DNA from: Clostridia bacterium
GTDB lineage: Bacteria > Bacillota > Thermoanaerobacteria > Thermoanaerobacterales > Thermoanaerobacteraceae
DNA length: 64,000 nucleotides
NCBI GenBank assembly: GCA_012840485.1
Contig: DULG01000019.1
Span: forward strand, 186,001 to 250,000
Direction: 5' to 3'
Part shown: positions 52,776-61,846 of the stretch, piece by piece
Layout: every line of letters begins with the position of its first letter
Position numbering within the stretch: the first letter of the stretch is position 1
Notes under the pieces: generated by a model
Databases searched by the model: none
What the model saw: the letters and a program-made list of their open reading frames with translations, nothing else
What the model was told of the DNA's origin: nothing
Program-made: the position numbers and the translations under genes

Positions 52776-52848
52776 TATATATCACCTCTAGATACATTTA
52801 ACTACACCTTTATCATACCCTATGTCCCTTTAAATAGTCAAGCTTTTA

Positions 52849-55482
52849 TCATTTTTTTAACTGTTCTTTTATAATTTCAATTGCTTTATTTAAAGCCTCT
52901 TCAATTTTTGCCAGATTTTTGCCCGTTCCTTGAGCCATGTCTGGTCTTCCGCCACCATTTCCTTCCGATATTTTGCACACCTCTTTAATAACCAATCCCA
53001 TGTTTATCCCTTTTTGAATGGCATCTTTAGTAGCCATACCCACAAAGATAGCTTTCTCCGAAACAGAAGAAGCTAATACCACTGCAGCAGTCTTTAACCT
53101 ATCCTTCAAAATATCACCTAAAGACTTTAAAGCCTCACTATCATAATCTTCAACCTTTGAAATAACTACTTTTATGCTATCTAATGAAATAGCAGAATTT
53201 ATTAAATTCTCAGCTAAAATAGATGCCATTTTTATTTTTAATTGTTCTATCTCCTTATCTTTTACCTTTAAACTCTGGTGTAAAATCTCAATTTTCGAAA
53301 CTATCTCTTTATCTTGAGCTTTTAACACGTCAGAAGCCTCTTTTAATATTTCTTCTTTATCTTCCAAATACTTTATTGCAGTGAGTCCCGTTAAAGCTTC
53401 AATCCTTCTTAATCCTGCGCCAACCGCGCTTTCAGATATTATCTTAAAAATTCCTATTTCGTTAGTATTTTTAACGTGAGTTCCACCACAAAGTTCCATG
53501 CTGTAATCATCAATTTTTACAACCCTTACTTTATCTCCATACTTTTCTGTAAAAAGTGCTACTGCTCCTTCCTTCACTGCCTCATCATAAGTTTTTTCTT
53601 CCACGTCAACAGGTAAACTTTGGTATATCTTTTCATTCACTATATTTTCTATTTCCTTTAATTCCTCTTTGGTTACAGCTTGATAATGGGAAAAATCAAA
53701 TCTCAATCTATCATCAGCCACCAAGGACCCTGCTTGATGCACATGATTGCCTAATACTTCTTTTAAAGCTTTATGAAGAAGATGAGTAGCAGTGTGGTTT
53801 CTAGCAGCATTTTTTCTGCTCACCACGTCAATTTTAGCTTTTACTTCATCTCTCACTGAAATTAAACCTCTCTCAATTGTTCCAATGTGTATAAACTTAT
53901 CTCCTACTTTTTTACAGTCTTTTACTCTTACTAAAACATTCTCATTTTCTAAAATACCTCTATCTCCTATCTGTCCTCCACTTTCAGCGTAAAAAGGGGT
54001 GACATCTAAGATTATGCTTATATCATCTCCTGCTTCTGCCTCATCGACTAGTTCTTCCTCTTTTACAATTGCCAAAACTTTTGATTTGCTCTCATATGAA
54101 TCATGCCCTATAAATTTCGTCTTAATATCCCCTAAAGTAGAATATATGTCCTGTTCCCATAGACTATTATCTTCTTTTCTACTGCTTCTAGCTCTTACCC
54201 TCTGTTTTTCTAATTCTTCCTTATATCCTTCTTCATCAACAGCAATACCTGCTTCTTGCAATATCTCTCTCGTCAAATCCAAAGGAAAACCATAAGTATC
54301 ATATAATCTAAAGGCCTTAGAGCCTTCTAATACAGTTTTGCCTTGAGCCTTTAATCCATTTGTATAATCTTGTAAAATTGTAAGTCCTTGGTCTATTGTT
54401 TCCTTAAATCTTTCTTCTTCTAATTTGATTATCCGCTTGATATAGTCATTTCTGTCAATTATTTCAGGATAAGCTTCTCCATAATTTGCAACAACTGAAT
54501 CTACCACTTTATACAGGAAAGTATCATTTATTCCTAAAAGTTTTCCATGTCTTGCTGCTCTTCTTAAAAGCCTTCTTAAAACATAGCCTCTTCCTTCATT
54601 GGAAGGTAAAATACCATCAGATATCATAAAAGTGATTCCTCTTATATGGTCAGTTATTACCCTTAAAGAAACATCTTTTTCTGCATCTTCTCCATACTTT
54701 ACTTCCGCAATTTTAGATACAAAATCTGTTATACCTCTTATTACATCTACATCAAATATACTGTCTACTTCTTGCATTATTGTAGCTATTCTCTCAAGCC
54801 CCATTCCTGTGTCAATATTTGGATTAGGAAGCCTATGATAATTCCCTTGTTCATCTTTATTAAACTGAGTAAAAACTAAATTCCAAAATTCAATAAACCT
54901 ATCGCAGTCACAGCCAACTCCGCAAGTAGGCTTGCCGCAGCCTTTTTCTTCACCTCTATCAAAATAAATCTCTGAAGAGGGGCCACAAGGTCCTGTGCCA
55001 ATCTCCCAGAAATTATCTTCTTTTCCCATCCTCACAATTCTTTCAGGAGGTAACCCAACTATTTTGTTCCAAATCTCAAATGCTTCATCGTCTTCCTCAT
55101 AAATTGATACCCATAACCTGTCAACTGGCAACTTCAAAACTTCTGTTACAAATTCCCAGGCCCAGGAAATAGCTTCTTTTTTGAAATAATCACCAAAAGA
55201 AAAGTTACCCAACATTTCAAAAAAAGTACCGTGACGTGCTGTTTTACCCACTCTTTCAATATCAGGTGTCCTTATACATCTTTGGCAAGTAGTTACTCGT
55301 TTGCTGGGGGGAGTTTCTTTTCCTGTAAAATAGGGTTTTAAAGGAGCCATTCCAGAATTAATTAATAATAAACTTTTATCATTTTTAGGAATTAGAGAAA
55401 AACTTGGTAGTCTCAGGTGCCCTTTGCTTTCAAAAAAGCTTAAAAATTTTTCTCTAATTTCGTTCATCCCGAGTTTTTCCAT
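52849..55482 (-). CDS. alaS: Alanyl-tRNA synthetase
   Basis: Full-length match incl. [40 protein letters not shown]; start moved to [10 protein letters not shown] with AGGAGGATTTTT upstream. Confidence 0.98.
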   Translation of the reverse strand: MEKLGMNEIREKFLSFFESKGHLRLPSFSLIPKNDKSLLLINSGMAPLKPYFTGKETPPSKRVTTCQRCIRTPDIERVGKTARHGTFFEMLGNFSFGDYFKKEAISWAWEFVTEVLKLPVDRLWVSIYEEDDEAFEIWNKIVGLPPERIVRMGKEDNFWEIGTGPCGPSSEIYFDRGEEKGCGKPTCGVGCDCDRFIEFWNLVFTQFNKDEQGNYHRLPNPNIDTGMGLERIATIMQEVDSIFDVDVIRGITDFVSKIAEVKYGEDAEKDVSLRVITDHIRGITFMISDGILPSNEGRGYVLRRLLRRAARHGKLLGINDTFLYKVVDSVVANYGEAYPEIIDRNDYIKRIIKLEEERFKETIDQGLTILQDYTNGLKAQGKTVLEGSKAFRLYDTYGFPLDLTREILQEAGIAVDEEGYKEELEKQRVRARSSRKEDNSLWEQDIYSTLGDIKTKFIGHDSYESKSKVLAIVKEEELVDEAEAGDDISIILDVTPFYAESGGQIGDRGILENENVLVRVKDCKKVGDKFIHIGTIERGLISVRDEVKAKIDVVSRKNAARNHTATHLLHKALKEVLGNHVHQAGSLVADDRLRFDFSHYQAVTKEELKEIENIVNEKIYQSLPVDVEEKTYDEAVKEGAVALFTEKYGDKVRVVKIDDYSMELCGGTHVKNTNEIGIFKIISESAVGAGLRRIEALTGLTAIKYLEDKEEILKEASDVLKAQDKEIVSKIEILHQSLKVKDKEIEQLKIKMASILAENLINSAISLDSIKVVISKVEDYDSEALKSLGDILKDRLKTAAVVLASSVSEKAIFVGMATKDAIQKGINMGLVIKEVCKISEGNGGGRPDMAQGTGKNLAKIEEALNKAIEIIKEQLKK

Positions 55483-55509
55483 AAAAATCCTCCTTCTAAT
55501 ACAATAAAA

Positions 55510-55529
55510 CCGTCCCAATTGGGGACAGG
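55510..55529 (-). promoter_or_regulatory. Leader hairpin of alaS
   Basis: CCTGTCCCCAATTGGGACGGTTTTATT between promoter and alaS RBS. Confidence 0.55.
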
Positions 55530-55554
55530 CATTTACCCGCTCTTTTGTGAATAT

Positions 55555-55583
55555 ATTATACAAGATTGAAGGTATCAAGTCAA
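55555..55583 (-). promoter_or_regulatory. Sigma-A-like promoter of alaS
   Basis: TTGACT-17 nt-TATAAT on minus strand. Confidence 0.85.
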
Positions 55584-55591
55584 TAATTGGT

Positions 55592-56617
55592 TTATTCCTT
55601 AAAAAAAATTTCTGTTACAACAACCTTTATAGTTGCTACAATAGGTACAGACAGTAAAAGTCCCCAAAATCCAAAGAATTCTTCTCCCGCAACCAATGAA
55701 AAAATTACAGTTATAGGATGAAGTCCTACACTGTCACTAATTACTTTAGGAGTGACAAAAACATTTTCTACTTGTTGTACCAGTATACATACTAGTAATG
55801 CCCAAAAGCCCTTATACAAAGAATCAATGAGCCCAATTAAAACGGCAGGAATAATAGATAAAATAGGTCCTATGTAAGGAATTATATTTAATATTCCTGC
55901 TAATGCTCCTATTAAAAAAGCGTATTTAACTTTAATCAAAGAAAGGCCTACACTTGTAAAAATAGCTACAAAAATAGAGAGATATATTTGCGCTCTTATG
56001 TACTTACTCAAAATTTTGTCTATTTTACTTAAAATGTTAAAAAATTTATCGCTATATCCGGAATAAAAAAACTTTTTAATCTGCCCTTCAAATGCTTCTT
56101 TGTCTTTTAAAAAATAAAATGTTATAATTGGCACAATTATAATATCTACAATGTCTTTTAGCACTGCAAAAGTTGACTTAAAAACAGAATCAACTTGTGA
56201 AGCAAAAATACTATTTAAAGCCTTTATATTTTTATCCAATACTTTTTCAAATTGAGGCGGCAAATAGGAAAAATAATTAAATTTCAATTGATCTAAAAGT
56301 TTTTGGATTTGTTCAGTATAAAAAGGTATCATTTTTATAAAACTTACTAGTTCATTCGCCAAAATAGGTAAAATGTAAAATGAAAAAAATAGTATCACTA
56401 AAGCTACAATTAAAAAGACTAAAAGAATAGACAAAGTTAGAGAAAATCCTTTTAAATTAAAAAATCTGACAAATGGATTTAGCAAATAAGCAATTAATGC
56501 TGAAACAAAAAAAGGGGAAAGTACATTTTTAATACTTACCCAATTTCTTACAAAAAAATATAGTAATCCTATGGCACCTATTATTAAAAAAAGCAGATAT
56601 ACTTTTTTAATTTGCAT
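55592..56617 (-). CDS. AI-2E family transporter
   Basis: Multi-[25 protein letters not shown]. Confidence 0.92.
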   Translation of the reverse strand: MQIKKVYLLFLIIGAIGLLYFFVRNWVSIKNVLSPFFVSALIAYLLNPFVRFFNLKGFSLTLSILLVFLIVALVILFFSFYILPILANELVSFIKMIPFYTEQIQKLLDQLKFNYFSYLPPQFEKVLDKNIKALNSIFASQVDSVFKSTFAVLKDIVDIIIVPIITFYFLKDKEAFEGQIKKFFYSGYSDKFFNILSKIDKILSKYIRAQIYLSIFVAIFTSVGLSLIKVKYAFLIGALAGILNIIPYIGPILSIIPAVLIGLIDSLYKGFWALLVCILVQQVENVFVTPKVISDSVGLHPITVIFSLVAGEEFFGFWGLLLSVPIVATIKVVVTEIFFKE

Positions 56618-56634
56618 TTTATCACCTTAAAAAT

Positions 56635-56796
56635 CTATCTAATTTTTATTCTCCTTATTGTACGCCATATCTGTGTCATATTTTTTTCTATCATATCCTT
56701 GTAACGTCTGTATTTTTTCATATCTATTTTAGGAATTATATATGCAGCAGCTACTACTCCTGCCAAAAATCCCTTTATATATTTGTCTCTATTCAT
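56635..56796 (-). CDS. 53-aa YtxH-like small membrane protein (not in ORF track)
   Basis: Manual translation MNRDKYIKGFLAGVVAAAYIIPKIDMKKYRRYKDMIEKNMTQIWRTIRRIKIR; RBS AAAGGAGGG. Confidence 0.75.
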   Translation of the reverse strand: MNRDKYIKGFLAGVVAAAYIIPKIDMKKYRRYKDMIEKNMTQIWRTIRRIKIR

Positions 56797-56849
56797 AAAA
56801 GCCCTCCTTTACATCTAAAATTTCTGCTTATTATAGATTTCCCTTTTTA

Positions 56850-56880
56850 AAATAAAAAATGCACACTTTTTGTGTGCACT
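56850..56880 (-). terminator. Intrinsic terminator after mnmA
   Basis: GTGCACACAAAAAGTGTGCATTTTTT on minus strand. Confidence 0.88.
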
Positions 56881-57974
56881 TATCTAATCTTTTTCTCAAT
56901 TATTCCACCACCTACTACTATATCTCCATTGTAAAAAACCACCGATTGACCGGGAGTTATCGCTCTTTGAGGCTTTAAGAATTTTACTAATACTTTGTCT
57001 TTTTCGTAAGGTTTTATTATAGCTTCTTCTTCTTTGGCAGTATAGCGAATTTTTGCAGTTACCTTCATTTCCTTTTCAAGTCTTTTAATGAAAATAAAAT
57101 TGTTATTTGAGGATATAAGCTCTTCTCCCCAGACATCTTCTTGATGCCCAACAATTACTACATTGTTTTTCACATCTATATCTACAATATATAAAGGCCT
57201 ATCAGAGGATAAACCAAGCCCTTTTCTCTGACCAATTGTATAATGTATTATTCCCTTATGATACCCTAAAAATTTGCCGTGAACATCTCTAAACTCTCCC
57301 GGCTTTATTTTACCTTTTATCTGTCTTTTTATAAATCCGCTGTAATCATTATCGGGAATAAAGCAAATCTCCTGACTTTCTGGCTTTTTAGCAACAGGAA
57401 GCTTTAATTCCTCTGCTAACGCTCTTATTTCTTCTTTTTTGTAAACTCCTAAAGGAAAAAGAGAATGTCGTAACTGGTCTTGAGTTAATCTGTATAAAAC
57501 ATAACTTTGGTCTTTAGAAGAATCTATGCCTTTTTTTAATAAAAATCTTTTTGTTTTTTCGTCATATTCTTTCCTGACATAATGGCCGGTAGCGATATAG
57601 TAAGCTCCCAGCTCAAAGGCTTTCTCTAAAAGTTCCCCAAATTTTATCTGCCTATTACACAACACACAAGGATTGGGAGTTCTTCCTTTTAAATATTCAT
57701 TGATAAAATAACTCACTATTTTATCGTAAAAATCTTGACTTAAATCAATTGTATAGTGAGGTATTCCCAGCATTTCTGCAACCTTCTTAGCATCTTGTGT
57801 AGCCCTTAAAGAACAGCAACTTTTGTCATTGTCAAAAGATTTAGCTTCATGATCTACCCATACTTTCATTGTAATACCTATCACATCAAAACCTTGTTTT
57901 TTAAGAAGATATGCTGCTACAGAACTATCTACGCCTCCACTCATCCCAACTGCTACTTTATTGTTGGTCTCCAT
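56880..57974 (-). CDS. mnmA: tRNA-specific 2-thiouridylase MnmA
   Basis: GMSGGVDSSVAAYLL, TPNPCVLCNRQIKFG, ATGHY; start moved to METNNK. Confidence 0.97.
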   Translation of the reverse strand: METNNKVAVGMSGGVDSSVAAYLLKKQGFDVIGITMKVWVDHEAKSFDNDKSCCSLRATQDAKKVAEMLGIPHYTIDLSQDFYDKIVSYFINEYLKGRTPNPCVLCNRQIKFGELLEKAFELGAYYIATGHYVRKEYDEKTKRFLLKKGIDSSKDQSYVLYRLTQDQLRHSLFPLGVYKKEEIRALAEELKLPVAKKPESQEICFIPDNDYSGFIKRQIKGKIKPGEFRDVHGKFLGYHKGIIHYTIGQRKGLGLSSDRPLYIVDIDVKNNVVIVGHQEDVWGEELISSNNNFIFIKRLEKEMKVTAKIRYTAKEEEAIIKPYEKDKVLVKFLKPQRAITPGQSVVFYNGDIVVGGGIIEKKIR

Positions 57975-58020
57975 GCGATATACAAAATCCTCCTTTAAAA
58001 ATACTAAAATTATTATTTCC

Positions 58021-58470
58021 TTAAATGTAATACATAAAAGCACTTTTTTGATTTAATCGTCTGTAATCATCCACCATATCCTGTAAAGTAATAGAATCTA
58101 TCACCTTGTTTATGCTATCCCTTATTCTTTCCATTACCAGCTTCGTGGGACATCCCCCTGCTCTGCTGCATTCAAAAGGTGTATCTTCTACTACGCAATC
58201 TGCGGGAGCTAGTGAGCCTTCCAATGTCCTTATAACATCTCCTACAGTTATTTTATCAGGAGGTGCCGCCAACATGTATCCTCCCTGTGCTCCTCTTACG
58301 CTTTTTACAAGGTCTGCTTTTCTTAAGATTGCTATAAGTTGTTCTAAATAATGCTCAGAAAGTCCTTCATTTTCAGCAATTGTCTTTAAAGAAATGGGGC
58401 CTTCCCCGTAGTAAAGGGCTAATTCAAACATAGCTTGTATCCCATATCGACCTTTTGTAGATAGTTTCAC
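58021..58470 (-). CDS. Rrf2 family transcriptional regulator
   Basis: MKLSTKGRYGIQAMFELALYYGEGPISLKTIAENEGLSEHYLEQL; three-Cys region CVVEDTPFECSRAGGC. Confidence 0.95.
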   Translation of the reverse strand: MKLSTKGRYGIQAMFELALYYGEGPISLKTIAENEGLSEHYLEQLIAILRKADLVKSVRGAQGGYMLAAPPDKITVGDVIRTLEGSLAPADCVVEDTPFECSRAGGCPTKLVMERIRDSINKVIDSITLQDMVDDYRRLNQKSAFMYYI

Positions 58471-58518
58471 GATTATCCACCCCTGAATTCCTACTATTTT
58501 ACCCGGATTTCAACAAAA

Positions 58519-58547
58519 AGAATACCACTTAAAAAAGTGGTTGTCAA
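58519..58547 (-). promoter_or_regulatory. rrf2 promoter with palindromic operator-like spacer
   Basis: -35 TTGACA (58547-58542), 17-nt spacer, -10 TATTCT (58524-58519); ACCACTT-N4-AAGTGGT at 58524-58541. Confidence 0.75.
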
Positions 58548-58558
58548 CACTTAATTTT

Positions 58559-58990
58559 CTATAATTCTTTTGCTTTATCTTGCAAAGAACCCGGCATCAT
58601 TTGCATTAGTTCTATTCTATTTCCATCAGGGTCTTCTATCCAATATTGATAATTTCCATCTGCCCCCATCATAGGCTGCCCCTTTATTTCCAAGCCTCTC
58701 TTTCTTAGTTCTTCTAATGTAGCAAAAATATCATCTACATGTAGGCACAAATGTTTAAACCCTATCCTTTCATCTTCATCTTTTCCCTTGTCTATCCCCC
58801 CTGGGAAAAGTTCAATGAATTGTCCTTCCACCACTTTTAAGTACACAAGCATTAATTTTCCATTTTCATGGTTAAGCCTAAAAGCTTCTTTTAGTCCCAA
58901 TTTGCCACAGTAAAATTCTAAACTTTCATCAAGGTCTTTAACTTTGTAGGCTACATGTCCTAAACCTATTATCACACTAAAACCTCCCAA
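58559..58990 (-). CDS. VOC/glyoxalase family protein
   Basis: GLGHVAYKVKDLDESLEFYCGKLGLKEAFR; YWIEDPDGNRIELMQ. Confidence 0.9.
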   Translation of the reverse strand: MGGFSVIIGLGHVAYKVKDLDESLEFYCGKLGLKEAFRLNHENGKLMLVYLKVVEGQFIELFPGGIDKGKDEDERIGFKHLCLHVDDIFATLEELRKRGLEIKGQPMMGADGNYQYWIEDPDGNRIELMQMMPGSLQDKAKEL

Positions 58991-59096
58991 AAATATTATT
59001 CCTTTTTATTTTTATTATAACAGTAAATTAATGTTTTTCATAATGCAAAAAAAGGCGTATTTTTTACGCTTCTTCAGACTGTAGACAAACTTTCGT

Positions 59097-59378
59097 AAAG
59101 GAGATATTTTGCATAAGGAGCGACTTGTTACAAAGCGGCCCGGCACTCAAGTAAGAGAGTTTGATATAAGCAAAAATAGAAAAAACAAGCATACTTACTT
59201 GAGTGCCGGGAAACTTAGCAAGACCGAGGGTGGAGGCAGGGCCGAAGCCATGGATGGCGAAGGCGGGCACCTTAAGGCATGGATGCCACCTGACGTAGGT
59301 ACCCTGCCGAAGCCCGAAGGGGAAGCTTATGTTTTGTCGCTTTGGAACATCGGAGCGGCGATGCAAAATATCTCCTTT
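59097..59378. repeat. Nested inverted-repeat element: candidate structured RNA or non-autonomous mobile element
   Basis: 18-bp perfect terminal IR (59097-59114/59361-59378), inner stem 59127-59137/59338-59348, 17-bp perfect hairpin 59139-59155/59194-59210, 7-bp 59235-59241/59302-59308, plus small hairpins. Confidence 0.75.
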
Positions 59379-59406
59379 GAATATTTTTTAACTTTGTCAG
59401 CAAACT

Positions 59407-59434
59407 GAAGAGGCGCATTTTTTACGCCTCTTCA
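59407..59434 (-). terminator. Hairpin overlapping 3' end of racemase gene
   Basis: GAAGAGGCG-TAAAAAATG-CGCCTCTTC inverted repeat. Confidence 0.7.
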
Positions 59435-60486
59435 ATGACTTTTTCTACATATTCAGATGTAGAGCAGGATAAAATCCCTCCATATCTCAGCTTGAACTTT
59501 ATTATATCTCCTACCTTATACGGATATTGGGAATTTGTAACATTGACAATTAAATGGTCACTGCTTGAACCTATTAATTCAATAGAGCTGTCTATAGGAA
59601 TTAGGTCATTCATATTGACATCCTGTTTTCCTATAGCCAAAATTGCCCTTTTCATTATCCCTCTATCCACATATACTTGCCTTTCTCCAAAGGCATCCAT
59701 TCCCAATATACCTCGTGGATAAGAAGGTTTTTCTTTTAATTCGACTATCTGTGCTTCTAAAGTAAATACATCGTCGTAAGTATGGGGAATTCTGTCTCCA
59801 AAAGCCGTTTCCCTACCTAAGACAATAGCTTCTCCTATTCTAAGTTGCGTTATTCCTCTTGGTATAAGACCATTTTGAACTAAGTACAGACTGCTTGAGT
59901 TTCCTCCGGAGACTATATCCAAATTCAAGTTGAATTTTTTGTTGATAGAATTCTTTATTTTCACAAGCTCTTCTAGTATATCTGGCGTAGGGATAACTGA
60001 ACCATAACAAGTTAAATTAGTACCTATTCCTCGAAATTTTATACCTTCTAGTTTTACTATTTGTTCCACTATTGGAATAACATCCTCTTTCAATACGCCC
60101 TCTCTCAAATCCCCCAAATCTACCATTAGGATTATTTCATGAATTTTCCTTTGTTTTTTTGCTTCTTCCGATAGGCTTTTTATTGTATCTATTTCTGAGT
60201 TTAGGCTTATATCTGCATATTTTATAACTTCTTCCACTTCACTTTTCATGGGAATTCGAAGAAGCATTTTAGGTACCGGTATGTGTTGTAATTTTTTTAA
60301 ATTTTTTATACGCGAATCCCCTAACATATCCACGCCGCCTTTTACCATCTCTTCTACCACTTCTGTAATAGCACAAAAAACTTTTGTGACACCTACTACT
60401 TTTATATTTCTTTTTTTGCACAAATTAACTATAGTTTGCGTATTTTCTCGAAGTTTTTCTAAGTTTATTCTTAACAAGGGATACAC
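59422..60486 (-). CDS. Alanine/ornithine racemase family PLP-dependent enzyme
   Basis: PLP racemase fold, VVGVTKVFCAITEVVEEMV; adjacent to oraE. Confidence 0.88.
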   Translation of the reverse strand: MYPLLRINLEKLRENTQTIVNLCKKRNIKVVGVTKVFCAITEVVEEMVKGGVDMLGDSRIKNLKKLQHIPVPKMLLRIPMKSEVEEVIKYADISLNSEIDTIKSLSEEAKKQRKIHEIILMVDLGDLREGVLKEDVIPIVEQIVKLEGIKFRGIGTNLTCYGSVIPTPDILEELVKIKNSINKKFNLNLDIVSGGNSSSLYLVQNGLIPRGITQLRIGEAIVLGRETAFGDRIPHTYDDVFTLEAQIVELKEKPSYPRGILGMDAFGERQVYVDRGIMKRAILAIGKQDVNMNDLIPIDSSIELIGSSSDHLIVNVTNSQYPYKVGDIIKFKLRYGGILSCSTSEYVEKVIEEA

Positions 60487-60502
60487 TTAATCTCCCCCAT
60501 TT

Positions 60503-61846
60503 CTACATTCTAAAGCTGTCTTTAATCAATTTCAGAGCCTCATCAGGGTACTTTTTAGACAAAACACCACAGGCTGCCATAATATAATCTCTGTCAATTA
60601 AAACTTTTGCCGAAGAAGGGGGATAAAGTTCTTTTCCACTTCCCTCATCATTTATATTTTCTAATAACTTTTCCCCTCCCTCAAGTCTTGAAAAAATTCC
60701 ACCAGTACCTATTATCCACTTGATAGCTGTTAAATCTCTTCCTTCAGCATAAAAGGTCTTTCCTGTAGGCCCAAAATAGCTTCCCAATTTACCGGCATGG
60801 CGCTTTACCGCTATTTCTAATGCCTTATTTGCAAGATATAGTACGAATTTCTTTTCTTTATCTGTTTGGGGTATTGGCTTTATATTGTTGATCAGCTCAT
60901 CTGCATTATTAAATTTTTTATAAATATCTTCTCCACACAAATCAAACAAATTCCTTGAATTTACAAATACCCCCAAATCACCCTCTACTGTCCTTTTAGC
61001 TAAGGGTTCTGGATTTACAGTTATCTTCTGTATTTCTTCGCTTCCTTCCGTGACAGAATGCACATCCGTAGTAGCCCCACCTATATCTACTGTCATTAAA
61101 TCACCGATATTGTTGTAAAGAAGGATACAGCATTCCATAACAGCACCAGGCGTCGGTATTATATTACCTGTTACCAATTCTTTTACTTTACTCATTCCCG
61201 GAGCTGTAACAATATGTTTTTCAAAAACTTGTTGAATCATTTTCCTTGTAGGCTCAACATTTAGCCTATCAATTGAAGGATAAACATTGTCTACAATGTA
61301 TACTTCCTGACCGGCTTCTTGAAAAATGTGGGAAATTTCTTCTCTATTTTCTATGTTGCCTCCATAAATTACTGGCACATTCAACTTTAATTCCGCCAAT
61401 TTTTCTCCATTATAAAGAGCAGTTTCTCTATCTCCGTAATCCACTCCACCTGCTAAAAGTATTATGTTTGGTTTTATTTGTTTTATTTTTTCTAAATCCG
61501 TTCTTCTCAGTTTTCCTGCTGTAATAAGTTTTATATTGGCTCCTGCTCCAAGAGCAGCTTCTTTAGCTGCTCTTACAGTCATGTCGTACACTAAGCCGTG
61601 AACAGTCATTTTAAGCCCGCCTGCAGCACTGCTACAAGCAAGCATCTCACCATATACAAAGTCTCCAATCTTACTTTTTAAATCTTCAATGGCGTTTTTA
61701 AGCCCAATGTTCACATCCCCATCTAAGACTGTGGTAGGAGCTATCCCCTGACCTATAAAAACAGGATCACTACCCAGAACAAAAGCATTTACAGTTGTCG
61801 TAGTACTTCCAATCTCAGCTACAAGTATGTCAATTGTTTTCTTCAT
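60503..61846 (-). CDS. MutL/GlmL-like ATPase (B12-aminomutase associated)
   Basis: VAEIGSTTTTVNAFVL, MTVDIGGATTDVHSV; adjacent to oraE. Confidence 0.9.
   Translation of the reverse strand: MKKTIDILVAEIGSTTTTVNAFVLGSDPVFIGQGIAPTTVLDGDVNIGLKNAIEDLKSKIGDFVYGEMLACSSAAGGLKMTVHGLVYDMTVRAAKEAALGAGANIKLITAGKLRRTDLEKIKQIKPNIILLAGGVDYGDRETALYNGEKLAELKLNVPVIYGGNIENREEISHIFQEAGQEVYIVDNVYPSIDRLNVEPTRKMIQQVFEKHIVTAPGMSKVKELVTGNIIPTPGAVMECCILLYNNIGDLMTVDIGGATTDVHSVTEGSEEIQKITVNPEPLAKRTVEGDLGVFVNSRNLFDLCGEDIYKKFNNADELINNIKPIPQTDKEKKFVLYLANKALEIAVKRHAGKLGSYFGPTGKTFYAEGRDLTAIKWIIGTGGIFSRLEGGEKLLENINDEGSGKELYPPSSAKVLIDRDYIMAACGVLSKKYPDEALKLIKDSFRM

Noticed and set aside
55483-55591. T-box leader for alaS
   Set aside because: Leader only ~70 nt and no T-box core (AGGGTGGNACCGCG) or Stem I
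59064-59408. Overlapping ORFs 59064..59366 (-) and 59109..59408 (+)
   Set aside because: Both run through the inverted-repeat element; opposite-strand ORFs arise from its symmetry and GC-rich repeats, with no protein family recognised
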